A stretch of DNA of 64,000 bases, from NCBI GenBank assembly GCA_021846325.1, contig JAJZBX010000010.1, positions 1 through 64,000 of the forward strand. The letters are read 5' to 3'. Position numbers and translations under genes: made by a program. Source of the DNA: Actinomycetes bacterium. Lineage in GTDB: Bacteria > Actinomycetota > Acidimicrobiia > Acidimicrobiales > RAAP-2. This document shows positions 8,302-17,096 of this stretch, piece by piece. Under the pieces are notes generated by a model. The model worked only from the letters and a program-made list of their open reading frames with translations, was not told the DNA's origin and ran no database searches. Numbering within the stretch: position 1 is the stretch's first letter; each line of letters begins with the position of its first letter.

Positions 8302-9480
8302 CTAGCGCGAGCGCAGAATGGCCGCGTCACCCTGACCGCCGCCACCGCAGAGCGCGACCGCCGCGACGCCGCCGCCGCGCCGGCGAAGTTCGATCAGGGC
8401 GCTGAGGGCGATTCGGGTGCCCGACATGCCAACCGGATGACCGAGCGCGATCGCGCCGCCGTTGACGTTGATCTTGCGCTCGTCGAGACCAAGGTCATCG
8501 GCTGAGGCGAGTCCGACCGCCGCGAACGCCTCGTTGATCTCGTAGAGGTCCAAGCCTCGCGGATCGACGTTGGCGCGCTCGGCGGCTTTAGCGATGGCTC
8601 GTGAGGGCTGGGTCAGCAGTGAGGGGTCTGGTCCGGCCACCTGGCCGTAGCCGATGAGCTCGCCGATCGGCGCCAGACCGAGTTGGGCCGCGCGCTCGGC
8701 CGACATCACGAGGACCGCCGCCGCACCGTCGGAGATCTGCGACGCGTTCCCGGCGGTGATGGTGCCCCCGTTCTCGAAGGCGCCGCGTAGCTTGGCGAGC
8801 GACTCGACGGTCGTCTCAGCCCGAACGCCCTCGTCGGTATCGACGACGAGGGGTTCGCCGCGCCGCTGGGGAACCGACACCGGAACGATCTCCTCGGCGA
8901 ACCGGCCGGACTTGATCGCGGCGGCGGCCAGCTCGTGGCTCCGCGCCGAGAACTCGTCCTGGCGCGCCCTCGAGATCCGACCGCCGTTGTAGCGTTCCGT
9001 GGCCAGGCCCATCGCGCACTGGTCGAAGGCGCACGTCAAGCCGTCGAACATCATCGAGTCGACGACGGTCTGATCTCCGATGCGGTAGCCGGCGCGCGCG
9101 TTGGGCAACAGATACGGCGCGTTGGTCATCGACTCCATGCCGCCGGCGACCACGACGTCGGCGTCGCCGGCGCGAATCATGAGGTCGGCGAGGTAGATGG
9201 TCTGCAGGCCCGATAGGCAGACTTTGTTGATGGTCGTGGCGTGCACCGTCATCGGCACGCCAGCCTTCGCCGCGGCCTGGCGCGCGGTGATCTGGCCCTG
9301 GCCGGCCTGGATCACCTGACCCATCAAGACGGCGTCGATCGTCGCCGGGTCCAGGCCAACGCGATCCAGCACCCCGCGAATCGCGGCGCCGCCCAGATCC
9401 TGGGCACTGAGGCTCGCGAAGCCCCCGGCTAGTTTGGCGATCGCGGTACGCGTACCGGCGACGATGACGCTGTTGGACAT
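8302..9480 (-). CDS. Acetyl-CoA C-acetyltransferase (thiolase)
   Basis: 392 residues after trimming the ORF to [16 protein letters not shown], which follows a GGAGGG site; the track's extra 75 residues are upstream sequence. Thiolase catalytic residues are present: the acylated Cys in NKVCLSGLQ, His in GHPVGMSG and the second Cys in ALCGGGGQG. It condenses two acetyl-CoA to acetoacetyl-CoA or runs in reverse. With hbd and ccr further along it would supply the first step of the ethylmalonyl-CoA pathway, though a beta-oxidation role is equally possible. Confidence 0.93.
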   Translation of the reverse strand: MSNSVIVAGTRTAIAKLAGGFASLSAQDLGGAAIRGVLDRVGLDPATIDAVLMGQVIQAGQGQITARQAAAKAGVPMTVHATTINKVCLSGLQTIYLADLMIRAGDADVVVAGGMESMTNAPYLLPNARAGYRIGDQTVVDSMMFDGLTCAFDQCAMGLATERYNGGRISRARQDEFSARSHELAAAAIKSGRFAEEIVPVSVPQRRGEPLVVDTDEGVRAETTVESLAKLRGAFENGGTITAGNASQISDGAAAVLVMSAERAAQLGLAPIGELIGYGQVAGPDPSLLTQPSRAIAKAAERANVDPRGLDLYEINEAFAAVGLASADDLGLDERKINVNGGAIALGHPVGMSGTRIALSALIELRRRGGGVAAVALCGGGGQGDAAILRSR

Positions 9481-9511
9481 GGGACCCTCCCTGGCAGAAC
9501 CGGTCGTGTCC

Positions 9512-10954
9512 TTACGATACTCGCGACGGTGACCGGGCCCCGACGGTAGCGGTGCGCGACGGTGCGTCAAAGGGGATGATCGCCTCGACGACGGTGCCGA
9601 CGCCGAGCGTCGACTGAACGGTGAGCGAGCCCCCGAGTAGGCGAGCCCGTTCGCGCATGCCGACGATGCCGAGCGACGGTGCCTCCTTGTCGCTGCGCAG
9701 CGCACGTTGCTGGTCGAAGCCGCTGCCGTCGTCGACCACGCTCAGGTGCAGGGCCTCATCACCGAACTCAACGCTGACGCGCAGGTGCCGGGCGCTGGCG
9801 TGTCGCTGCGCGTTGCGCATCGACTCCTGAACGATACGAAAGGCGCCGAGCTCGACGTCGGGCGAGAGGCGAATCGGCGTGCCCCGTACGGCGAGGTGCG
9901 TCGTGGCGGCCCCCTCGTCGTCGATGTCGGCGACGAGGCTCGAGAGCGCGGCCACCAGGCCCAACTGGTCGAGGGCCGGTGGACGCAGATCACGCGCCAG
10001 GGTGCGCAGTCGGGTGGCGGCGTCGAGCGCCTGGTTGCGCGTCTCGGCGAGTCCGGTCGCCACGCTCGGCGGCACGCCGCCGGCGTTGCCGAGCGTCTCG
10101 AGCCGCCGAGCCAAGTGCAAGAAGAGTTGCAGCGGCTCGTCGTGCAGCTCGCGGGCCAGTCGTCGCCGCTGATCCTCTTCGACCTGGACGACCTGCTGGG
10201 CGAACTGGCGCGCGCGACGCTCTTCGTGGCGCTCCTCGGTGACGTCTTCGAAGGTCACCTGACGTCGACGCGCGGTGGTGTCCAGTGGCAGTGAGACCAT
10301 GTCGAGTCGATAGTCGCGACCGTCACTGAGCGTGAGGACGCGGCCCGACAGCGATCCGACGTCGGCGTCGTCGTTGAGCACGGCGGTGATCGCACGGCCG
10401 ATGACCGCCGCGCCGAGCAGCGCCACCGCGGCGGGGTTCGCGTCACCGACGACGCCGCGGTCGTCGAGCACGACGATGGGCGACCGGTTCGACTCGAAGA
10501 GCCGTCGATAACCGGCTTCCACGGCGAGCGTACGCGCCGTCGCCTCGTCGATACGCCGTTGGGTGAGCCGTTCGGTCTCGATACGGCGACCGAAGATGAT
10601 CGCGACCATGACGATGATGGCGAAATTGATGAGGTCATCACCGGCGTGGCCCTCGTCGTTGGGGAGCATCAGATCAGGCAGCCACAACACGAAGGCCCAC
10701 AATGTCGTCGCGGCCGAGCCGGCCAGCCCGTAGCGCAGGGCGGCGTAACCGATCGGGATCACCAGGATCGCCACCGGAATGCCCGTAGGCAGTGACTGGT
10801 TGATTAACGACGGGTGGATGTCGACGAAGTAGTGCAGGGCGACGATGACGAGCACTCCGGCCTGAATGATCCAGAACGGTCCGTCGCTGATCGGCGGGTG
10901 CAGAATCCGATCGAGGATCGAGCGGTGGGCCGCTGACGGGTCAGGGGTGTTCAT
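9512..10954 (-). CDS. NarL-family sensor histidine kinase with PAS domain
   Basis: 480 residues. Four hydrophobic segments span about residues 27-122. A PAS-like domain follows at about 145-240 (RRLFESNRSPIVVLDDRGVV). The HisKA_3 dimerisation region has phospho-acceptor H271 (RELHDEPLQ). The HATPase_c domain has the N-box QESMRNAQRHA and G-box DDGSGFD. The signal is unknown; no large extracellular domain is seen, so it may sense within the membrane or through PAS. It is translated after its response regulator with a 14-nt overlap. Confidence 0.93.
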   Translation of the reverse strand: MNTPDPSAAHRSILDRILHPPISDGPFWIIQAGVLVIVALHYFVDIHPSLINQSLPTGIPVAILVIPIGYAALRYGLAGSAATTLWAFVLWLPDLMLPNDEGHAGDDLINFAIIVMVAIIFGRRIETERLTQRRIDEATARTLAVEAGYRRLFESNRSPIVVLDDRGVVGDANPAAVALLGAAVIGRAITAVLNDDADVGSLSGRVLTLSDGRDYRLDMVSLPLDTTARRRQVTFEDVTEERHEERRARQFAQQVVQVEEDQRRRLARELHDEPLQLFLHLARRLETLGNAGGVPPSVATGLAETRNQALDAATRLRTLARDLRPPALDQLGLVAALSSLVADIDDEGAATTHLAVRGTPIRLSPDVELGAFRIVQESMRNAQRHASARHLRVSVEFGDEALHLSVVDDGSGFDQQRALRSDKEAPSLGIVGMRERARLLGGSLTVQSTLGVGTVVEAIIPFDAPSRTATVGARSPSRVS

Positions 10955-11663
10955 GGTTGGGGGTTGTCACGAGTCGGTGGCTGATGGCGTGGGTGACCGC
11001 CTCGGTGCGTGACGTGACGCCGAGTTTGCCGAGGATGTTGGACACGTAGCCCTCGACGGTTCGGATGCCGAGCTCGAGCTCCGACGCGATCTGCTTATTG
11101 GAGCGTCCCTGGGCGAGCAGTTCGAGTACGGCCGTCTCGCGCGGGGTGAGCGTGCCGATGGTGGCCGGGGTGGCGTCGCGCCGGCGAACCAGGCGCTTGG
11201 AGACCTGGCGGTCGAGGACGAAGACGCCGTCGTGCACGGCGCGCACGGCGTCGATCAGCTCCTTGGCGCTCGCGGTCTTGAGGAGGTAGCCGCCGACGCC
11301 GACCTCGAGCGCTTCGGCGATATAGGCGTACTCGTCGTAGGCCGACAGGATCAGGATTCGCGCGGTGGGTCGGTCGTCCAGCATCGTGCGCGACAACTCG
11401 AGGCCGCTCATCGATGGCAGGTTGATATCGACGAGGGCGACGTCCGGGGTTAGCGTGGCGAGCAGCTCGAGGGCCTCTTCGCCCGAGCCGGCCGTCGCGA
11501 TGACCTCGATGGCGTCGTCTTGTTCGAGCAGCTGGCGGGTGCCCTCGCGCACCAGGGCGTGGTCGTCGACGATCAACACGCGGATCGGGTTAGACCTCGA
11601 CGGCAAGACCGAAAGAGGGTGCGAGTGTCGGTCGGTACCCGACGGATCGGTCTCGTCACTCAT
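10941..11663 (-). CDS. NarL/LuxR-family response regulator
   Basis: 240 residues. The receiver domain starts near IRVLIVDDHALVRE, with phospho-acceptor D79 (LVDINLPSMSG) and switch lysine in GYLLKTAS. A LuxR-type helix-turn-helix follows (LTPRETAVLELLAQGRSNKQ). A 25-residue N-terminal extension precedes the receiver, so the true start could be further in; a purine-rich site precedes the annotated ATG. It is the partner of the overlapping kinase and is divergent from the redox operon at 11968, which is its most obvious target. Confidence 0.93.
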   Translation of the reverse strand: MSDETDPSGTDRHSHPLSVLPSRSNPIRVLIVDDHALVREGTRQLLEQDDAIEVIATAGSGEEALELLATLTPDVALVDINLPSMSGLELSRTMLDDRPTARILILSAYDEYAYIAEALEVGVGGYLLKTASAKELIDAVRAVHDGVFVLDRQVSKRLVRRRDATPATIGTLTPRETAVLELLAQGRSNKQIASELELGIRTVEGYVSNILGKLGVTSRTEAVTHAISHRLVTTPNHEHP

Positions 11664-11874
11664 CGGTCCCCCTTCGATCTCGTCGGCGCGCCGACGTCCC
11701 CCAATGTGTCACAGCACGCCGCGTGGTGCCCACTGTGGTGCTCTACACGCCGGTCGCGACGATCGTGACGGGATGACACCCCCGTAGTACGTGCGTAGAC
11801 GGCACGGCGTACCCACCACGTATCACGCCCGTTGCCAACTTCTCCACTCACTAACTCTAGGTATAGCACCGTAC

Positions 11875-11940
11875 TTGACAAAGGGGAAGCCTCGTGGTAG
11901 TACTTACGTATACCAGTACAAATACGGTAATACTCAAGTG
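11875..11940 (+). promoter_or_regulatory. Likely promoter region of the redox operon
   Basis: TTGACA at 11875-11880 and TAGTAC at 11898-11903 are separated by 17 bp. The stretch from 11898 to 11940 is unusually AT-rich for this genome and contains AGTACTTAC and GGTAATACT as imperfect mirror halves, a plausible regulator site. An alternative -10 (TAATAC, 11928-11933) lies 7 nt before an in-frame ATG at 11941. The region separates the response-regulator gene from the operon it probably controls. Confidence 0.5.
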
Positions 11941-11967
11941 ATGCACTCAAGTAACAGAGGGGGCAGT

Positions 11968-13554
11968 ATGGCAGTCCAGACCGAAGTGCCAGCGGGTGGC
12001 CGAGCGAGCGCCACCCCGCGGGCACACCTCGTTGACCCGATCGCGGTAGCGATCCGGACTCGCACGCCCGAGGACCCCGCGGTCCACCAGCGTTTCGCGG
12101 CCACCGATCCGTCGCCCGGGCTCGACATTGCGCGCAGTCCGCGCGTCGCCAAGATTCTGCGCGACCGTAAGTTCCAGTTCCTGATGATCCTGCCGAACCA
12201 GATCATCTTCTGGCTCGTGATCGGCATCGGACTGCTCGGCACCGTCGTACCGGGCCTCAACTTCGCGACCGCCATCACGTGGTACCTCTGGTTCGCGCTG
12301 GTCTTCGTGATGATGGTCGTCGTGGGGCGAGCCTGGTGCGCGATGTGCCCCTTCGGCGGCTTTGGCGAGTGGGTGCAGCGCCACACCTTTTGGAAGCGCA
12401 AGGAGAGCGGCATCGGTCTCGGCCTGAAGATGCCCGAAAAGGTCGCCCAGTACGGCTTCTTGCTCTCGGTGGCGGCCTTCTTGCTGCTGACCTGGATCGA
12501 GGAGTTCTTTAACATCGCGGGTCCGGGAAACCCGGCGTCGACGAGCTTCATGGTTCTCGGCATCGTGGGCAGCGCGCTCGTCTTCTTCCTCGTCTTCGAA
12601 CGGCGCACCTTCTGTCGCTACGTATGCCCCCTCACCGCCCTGATCGGGACGGTGGGCACTATGGGTTCGGTGGCGGGCTTTCGCACGCGCGATCGTGAGG
12701 TCTGCCAGGCCTGCACGACCAAAGACTGCATGCGCGGCGACGCCGACGGCTACGGCTGCCCGTGGTACACCTGGCCCGGCAGCGCGGACTCGAACTCGGC
12801 GTGCGGCTTGTGCACCGAGTGCTACAAGGCCTGCCCGAGCGACAACATCGGTCTCTTCGTCCAAAAGCCGCTCACCTCGGTCGTCGCCCCGACGCGGCGG
12901 CGCGCCGACGTCGCCTGGTCCGTCGCGCTGCTCTTCGGTCTGGTCGTCTACCAGCAGCTGAACGCGCTCACCCCCTTCACCAACTTCGACACCTGGCTGA
13001 ACAATCACACCTTCTTTCCGCACTACCCCGACCCGATCAGCTACCTGGGCATCATCGGCGCCGTCGCGCTCGTCATGGCCGGCGTCGCGTGGCTCTTCGA
13101 GCGGGCCTTCGTCAGCCGCGACTACGTGCCGGCGATCGGTGGACGGACGTTCGTCGACCGCACGAGTAAGTTTCGGGCCTACTTCGTACCGTTGATGTAC
13201 GGGATCATTCCGGTCGTCGGTGCTGACTACTTCGCGCGCCAGCTGCCCAAGTTCTTCCAGCACGTGCCGCGCGTGCCGGTCGCGATCGGCCACCTATTCG
13301 GATTCGGCTCAACGCACTCATCGCTGTACAACGCCTCACTCATCTCATCCAACGCCGGCATCATCGCCGTCCAGGTGGGCGTCATGGCCGCCGGCACGCT
13401 GGCCGCCATGTGGGCGAGTTGGCGAATCGCCGGGCGCGACCTCGCGCCGGTCGGCACCAGCAAGCGCAGTGTCCAGGTGAGCGCCGCCACCTTCGCACTG
13501 GTCATCGGCGTCATCACCGCCGTGCTCTACGTACTCATGAACGCCGCGGACTAG
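11968..13554 (+). CDS. Polytopic membrane iron-sulfur protein (NapH/CcoG-like)
   Basis: 528 residues from the ATG at 11968, which has a GAGGGG site; an in-frame ATG at 11941 is an alternative. About eight membrane spans alternate with cysteine motifs: CAMCPFGG, FCRYVCPL, CQACTTKDCM and CGLCTECYKACP. The last two resemble two [4Fe-4S] clusters. Relatives such as NapH and CcoG pass electrons through the membrane or act in metal redox chemistry. The following gene, 11 nt downstream, encodes a soluble flavin/Fe-S fusion, so the two probably form a membrane-bound electron-transfer pair. Substrate unknown. Confidence 0.85.
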   Translation: MAVQTEVPAGGRASATPRAHLVDPIAVAIRTRTPEDPAVHQRFAATDPSPGLDIARSPRVAKILRDRKFQFLMILPNQIIFWLVIGIGLLGTVVPGLNFATAITWYLWFALVFVMMVVVGRAWCAMCPFGGFGEWVQRHTFWKRKESGIGLGLKMPEKVAQYGFLLSVAAFLLLTWIEEFFNIAGPGNPASTSFMVLGIVGSALVFFLVFERRTFCRYVCPLTALIGTVGTMGSVAGFRTRDREVCQACTTKDCMRGDADGYGCPWYTWPGSADSNSACGLCTECYKACPSDNIGLFVQKPLTSVVAPTRRRADVAWSVALLFGLVVYQQLNALTPFTNFDTWLNNHTFFPHYPDPISYLGIIGAVALVMAGVAWLFERAFVSRDYVPAIGGRTFVDRTSKFRAYFVPLMYGIIPVVGADYFARQLPKFFQHVPRVPVAIGHLFGFGSTHSSLYNASLISSNAGIIAVQVGVMAAGTLAAMWASWRIAGRDLAPVGTSKRSVQVSAATFALVIGVITAVLYVLMNAAD

Positions 13555-13565
13555 GGGGAACCGAG

Positions 13566-15770
13566 ATGACCATTACCACCACGACCAACACGCCCAAGGG
13601 CACCGAGCGTCACGTGCGGGTCTTCGTCGACCGCTGCGCCGGCTGCCAGGAATGCGTGATTCGCTGTCCCGTCGGGGCCCTCTCGATGGAGCCCGCCAGC
13701 TGGACGGCCGTCGCCGACGACGCTCTGTGCGTGGGCTGTCGCCAGTGCGAGCGTACGTGTCCGTTCTCGGCGATCGCGGTCGAAGGGCCGCTCGCGGTCA
13801 CCGAACGCTTCGACCCGCCACTGCACCAGCCCGTTGAGCTTCGGGGCAACGTCGAGGAGACCCGTCGCGGCTACGACACGTGGGACGAGGCGATCGCCGA
13901 GGCGAACCGCTGCCTCGCCTGCCCCGACCCGACGTGCATGCGCGGCTGCCCCGCGCACAACGACATCCCCCAGTTCGTCGCCGCGGTGCGCGATCACGAC
14001 CTCGAGCGGGCGCACGCGATTCTGCGGCGCACGACGGTGATCCCCGACATCTGCTCGCGGGTGTGCAACCAGTCGGCCCAGTGCGAGGGGGCGTGCACCT
14101 GGTCGCTTGCGGGTGGCGTGCCGGTCGCCATCGGCCGACTCGAGCGCTTCATCGCTGATCACGCGGCCGTGCCGGCGCCCGCCGTGGCGGTGGCGTCGAG
14201 CGACGCGATGTCCGTCGGCGTCATCGGCTCGGGCCCCGCCGGCATCGGCGCCGCCTGGGACCTCATCGAGGCCGGGGTCGCGGTCACGGTCTACGAGCGT
14301 GACGCGGTTCCCGGTGGGTTGCCGATCTGGGGCATGCCGGACTTCACGTTGCCCGACGACGTGGCGTCGCGCCCGTGGCGCCAGCTGGTTGAGGCCGGCG
14401 TCGACTTGCGAGTCAACACGCCGATTCCCGCGGAATCGATCGACCAGCTGCTGACGATCCACGATGCGGTCGTGGTGGCCAACGGCGCCGGCGTGCCCAT
14501 TCGCCTCCCGGTGCCCGGAGCCGATCTGGACGGCGTCGTTGACGCCACCATGTTCCTCCAGGGCGCCAAGCGCGCGTTGCTGGCCGACGGGGACGCGGTG
14601 GCGTTTCGCGCCGAACTCGGCGTCGCCGATGCGCGTGGCGCTCGCGTGCTGGTGCTCGGCGCCGGCAACACGGCCATGGACGTGGCCCGTATGGCGAGGC
14701 GCCTCGGCCTCGAAGCGACGTGCGTCGACTGGCTCGACGAGCGCTTCGCGCTGGCGCGCCCCGACGAGTTGGCTGAGGCCCGCCACGAGGGCGTCGAGGT
14801 TCGATTCCTGCGCACGCTCACGGCGCTCGAGGGTGACGGTCGCGTCGAGCGCGCTCAGCTCGCCCACACCGTCCAGCCTGAGCGCACCAAGGTGCCGACG
14901 GTGTTAAAGACGACGCCCGACGTGCTCGACGTGGACCTCGTCGTGATGGCCATGGGCTATCGGCTCGACGCCACCTTCCGTGAGGCGTTGCCCACCCTGC
15001 CCATCGTCAAGCGCCACGTGGGCCTGCCCCACGGTCGCTGGTCCGCGAGCGGGGTGTTGAAGAACGCTGCCTCGGCCTACAACCACCACAGCCCGGTGGG
15101 CGCGTTGTCCTTGGACCGCGAGGTCGGCCTGTGGGCCGCGGCGATGCCCCAGCGCGAGCGCTTGTGGGTCGCCGGCGACGCGTTGACCGGTCCGGCGACG
15201 GTGGTCGAGGCGATGGCGCAGGGTCGTCGCGCCGCGCGCGCCATCCTCGACGCCCACCCCGCGCGCCCCGATCGAGCGCCCGAATTTCGGGCCGACCACG
15301 AAGTGCGCGTGCTCGTCGCCTACGCTTCAGCCGGGGGGACGACGGCGGCGCTCGCCGGTCGGCTCGCCGACCGGCTGAGTGTCGCCGGAGCGCTCGCCAG
15401 CGTGCTGCCCGTCGAGCAGGTTGGCGCCCAGGAGTTGGCCGCGGCCGACGTCCTCGTGCTGGGCACGTGGGTCGAGGGTCTGGTCGTGGCGAAAGTGCAC
15501 CCGGCCGCAGCGATGCGCCGGTGGCTCGCCACGCTGCCCAACCTCGGAGCGAAGCCGGTGGCGACGTTCTGCACCTACGGCGTGAATCCGCGCGGGGCTG
15601 GCGAGGAGCTGGCGCAGGCCGTGCGCAGCGCCGGTGGCGTCGTGATCGCCTCGGAGACCTTCGGCCGCGAGGATCGCGCCGACGGGGCACGACTGCACCC
15701 GACCAAGACTGAAGCCTTCGCGAACCGAATCGCCGCGCGGGTGATCACTCGCGTCGCAGCGGTCGCCTAA
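13566..15770 (+). CDS. Fusion: 2x[4Fe-4S] ferredoxin, GltD-like NAD(P)/FAD oxidoreductase, flavodoxin
   Basis: 734 residues from MTITTTTN (Shine-Dalgarno AGGGGGA); the longer track ORF start is upstream sequence. Residues 20-70 are a bacterial ferredoxin (C24, C27, C30, C34 and C55, C58, C61, C65). Next is the GltD-type domain with its N-terminal cysteine cluster (RCLACPDPTCMRGCP, CEGACTW), FAD fold VGVIGSGPAGIGAA and NAD(P) fold VLVLGAGNTAMDVA. From about residue 580 to the end is a flavodoxin-like FMN fold (VLVAYASAGGTTAALAGR). This combines NAD(P)H, FAD, several Fe-S clusters and FMN in one chain. The partner is the membrane Fe-S protein before it. It is related to glutamate synthase small subunits but no large subunit is present. 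Confidence 0.85.
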   Translation: MTITTTTNTPKGTERHVRVFVDRCAGCQECVIRCPVGALSMEPASWTAVADDALCVGCRQCERTCPFSAIAVEGPLAVTERFDPPLHQPVELRGNVEETRRGYDTWDEAIAEANRCLACPDPTCMRGCPAHNDIPQFVAAVRDHDLERAHAILRRTTVIPDICSRVCNQSAQCEGACTWSLAGGVPVAIGRLERFIADHAAVPAPAVAVASSDAMSVGVIGSGPAGIGAAWDLIEAGVAVTVYERDAVPGGLPIWGMPDFTLPDDVASRPWRQLVEAGVDLRVNTPIPAESIDQLLTIHDAVVVANGAGVPIRLPVPGADLDGVVDATMFLQGAKRALLADGDAVAFRAELGVADARGARVLVLGAGNTAMDVARMARRLGLEATCVDWLDERFALARPDELAEARHEGVEVRFLRTLTALEGDGRVERAQLAHTVQPERTKVPTVLKTTPDVLDVDLVVMAMGYRLDATFREALPTLPIVKRHVGLPHGRWSASGVLKNAASAYNHHSPVGALSLDREVGLWAAAMPQRERLWVAGDALTGPATVVEAMAQGRRAARAILDAHPARPDRAPEFRADHEVRVLVAYASAGGTTAALAGRLADRLSVAGALASVLPVEQVGAQELAAADVLVLGTWVEGLVVAKVHPAAAMRRWLATLPNLGAKPVATFCTYGVNPRGAGEELAQAVRSAGGVVIASETFGREDRADGARLHPTKTEAFANRIAARVITRVAAVA

Positions 15771-15771
15771 C

Positions 15772-16692
15772 TCAGTCGCTCTCGAGCGCGTCGGCCAGCC
15801 GGCGCAGGAACGACCGGATGGTCGAACGCGCCAGGCGGGTCATCACGGCGTCGTCGAGCGCGTGTCCGGCGCGCCCGAGCGGCGGCCGGTAGCGTCCGGC
15901 GATGGTGAGTTCGCTGCGCTCGGCATCGAGTTCGGCGACCTGCAACGTGCCAACCAGGCGGGGAAAGAGGCCCGACGGGCCAGTGGCCTCCCAGCGAAGG
16001 GGGATGGCGACGCCCTCGGGCGTCTGTACGGGATCGCCGAGTCGCACCGCAACCGTCTTAGTGAGCCAACCCGACTCGCCCGGACCGACGCGCAGCAGGA
16101 TCGACTCGGCGTCGTCGCGAGCGGCGTCGAGGTGTTCGATGAGCCAGCCGCCACTGCCGTTGAGTCGTTCCGTGATCCGCTCGACCGGTCGCGCGACGTG
16201 CACGGTGTCGCGCACCTCGACGGTCTCGACCGTCTCGTGGCGGTGCCCCACGACGTGGTATTCACCCGCGGTGATCGCCCGGTCGCGCTCGAGCAGGGTG
16301 GCGAGCGTGGTGGCGGCGAGCTCCGCGCGCATCGCCGCGGTCGCGGCACTCCAGGTCTCGTGCATCGGGCAGACCGACTCCCACTGGCACGGGTCGTCGC
16401 CGAGCACGCACGTGTCGGACTCCAAGGGTCCCTCGCCGGCCTCGACGACCTCGAGCAGCGTGATCTCACCGGGCGGGCGGGTCAGTCGGTAGCCACCCTT
16501 GGCCCCGAAGAACGACGTCGCGATGCCAGCCTGGACGAGGTCGCCGAGTATCTGGGAAACGAAGGTCCGCGGCACGCCCATCTCCACCGAGACCTGGCGC
16601 AGCTTGGTCGGATTGGGCGCGCCGTAGCCACCGGCCAAGCAGAGCGCCGAACGCACGACGTAGTCACCCCGCTTGGAGAGCTTGAGCTTCAT
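15772..16692 (-). CDS. Rrf2-family Fe-S regulator fused to an SRPBCC-like domain
   Basis: 306 residues. Residues 1-135 are an Rrf2 winged helix (MKLKLSKRGDYVVRSALCLA) with three cysteines C95, C102 and C108, spaced almost as in NsrR/IscR, which bind an Fe-S cluster sensing NO or iron-sulfur status. Residues 150-306 look like an SRPBCC/START-type ligand-binding fold (FPRLVGTLQVAELD, GRYRPPLGRAG). Ordinary Rrf2 proteins stop near 150 residues, so this is a fusion. TAACCT lies 6 nt before the ATG, indicating a leaderless transcript. It converges on the redox operon (stops 1 nt apart) and is a candidate regulator of it. Confidence 0.85.
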   Translation of the reverse strand: MKLKLSKRGDYVVRSALCLAGGYGAPNPTKLRQVSVEMGVPRTFVSQILGDLVQAGIATSFFGAKGGYRLTRPPGEITLLEVVEAGEGPLESDTCVLGDDPCQWESVCPMHETWSAATAAMRAELAATTLATLLERDRAITAGEYHVVGHRHETVETVEVRDTVHVARPVERITERLNGSGGWLIEHLDAARDDAESILLRVGPGESGWLTKTVAVRLGDPVQTPEGVAIPLRWEATGPSGLFPRLVGTLQVAELDAERSELTIAGRYRPPLGRAGHALDDAVMTRLARSTIRSFLRRLADALESD

Positions 16693-16755
16693 GGGGCAAG
16701 GTTATCGGCGCGCCCCACGTCGGGTTCCTGGCACTACGTGCGCCTGAGGATTGAT

Positions 16756-16962
16756 TCAGCGAGTTCCGGTCGTGCCCACGACGTCACGCGGGCCGAGCAC
16801 ATCGGCGAGCACGCGGTCCAGGTCGGCCCGCAGGAGGGCGTCGCGCCGACTGGCCCGCACGGCCGCGAGCGCGGCGACGAGGGCCGCGAGCGCGAAACCC
16901 GCGATAGCGAGCAGCGACGCGCCGATGAGCGCCGCGACGGCCAAGCCAAGCATCGTTCCCAC
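16756..16962 (-). CDS. Possible small membrane protein
   Basis: 68 residues from a GTG. One long hydrophobic stretch (LAVAALIGASLLAIAGFALA) is followed by an arginine-rich, helical, charged tail. No family recognised and no clear ribosome-binding site. It is the only plausible gene in the 400-bp space between the Rrf2 gene and ccr, and could be chance in this GC-rich sequence. Confidence 0.35.
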   Translation of the reverse strand: MGTMLGLAVAALIGASLLAIAGFALAALVAALAAVRASRRDALLRADLDRVLADVLGPRDVVGTTGTR

Positions 16963-17026
16963 GAATCAAGTGTCGACCAGTCGACGCGGCGGCGAAACCC
17001 AGATTCCACGGACGTCGAAGTCCGAT

Positions 17027-17048
17027 TTCCACGTGGTCGTACGTGGAA
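17027..17048. promoter_or_regulatory. 22-bp palindromic operator upstream of ccr
   Basis: TTCCACGT at 17027-17034 and ACGTGGAA at 17041-17048 are perfect 8-bp inverted arms around GGTCGT. A further half-site TTCCACG lies at 17004-17010. The palindrome ends 37 bp before the ccr -10 box, a usual place for a dimeric regulator. Which protein binds is unknown. Confidence 0.55.
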
Positions 17049-17096
17049 CTACTCGGACGTCGGCGCGCCGGCGGCGCGGCCAACTATTCTCGACCA

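Noticed and set aside
13410-13565. Upstream extension of the ferredoxin-GltD fusion (786-aa ORF)
   Set aside because: The extra codons lie inside the preceding membrane-protein gene; the ATG at 13566 has a good ribosome-binding site.
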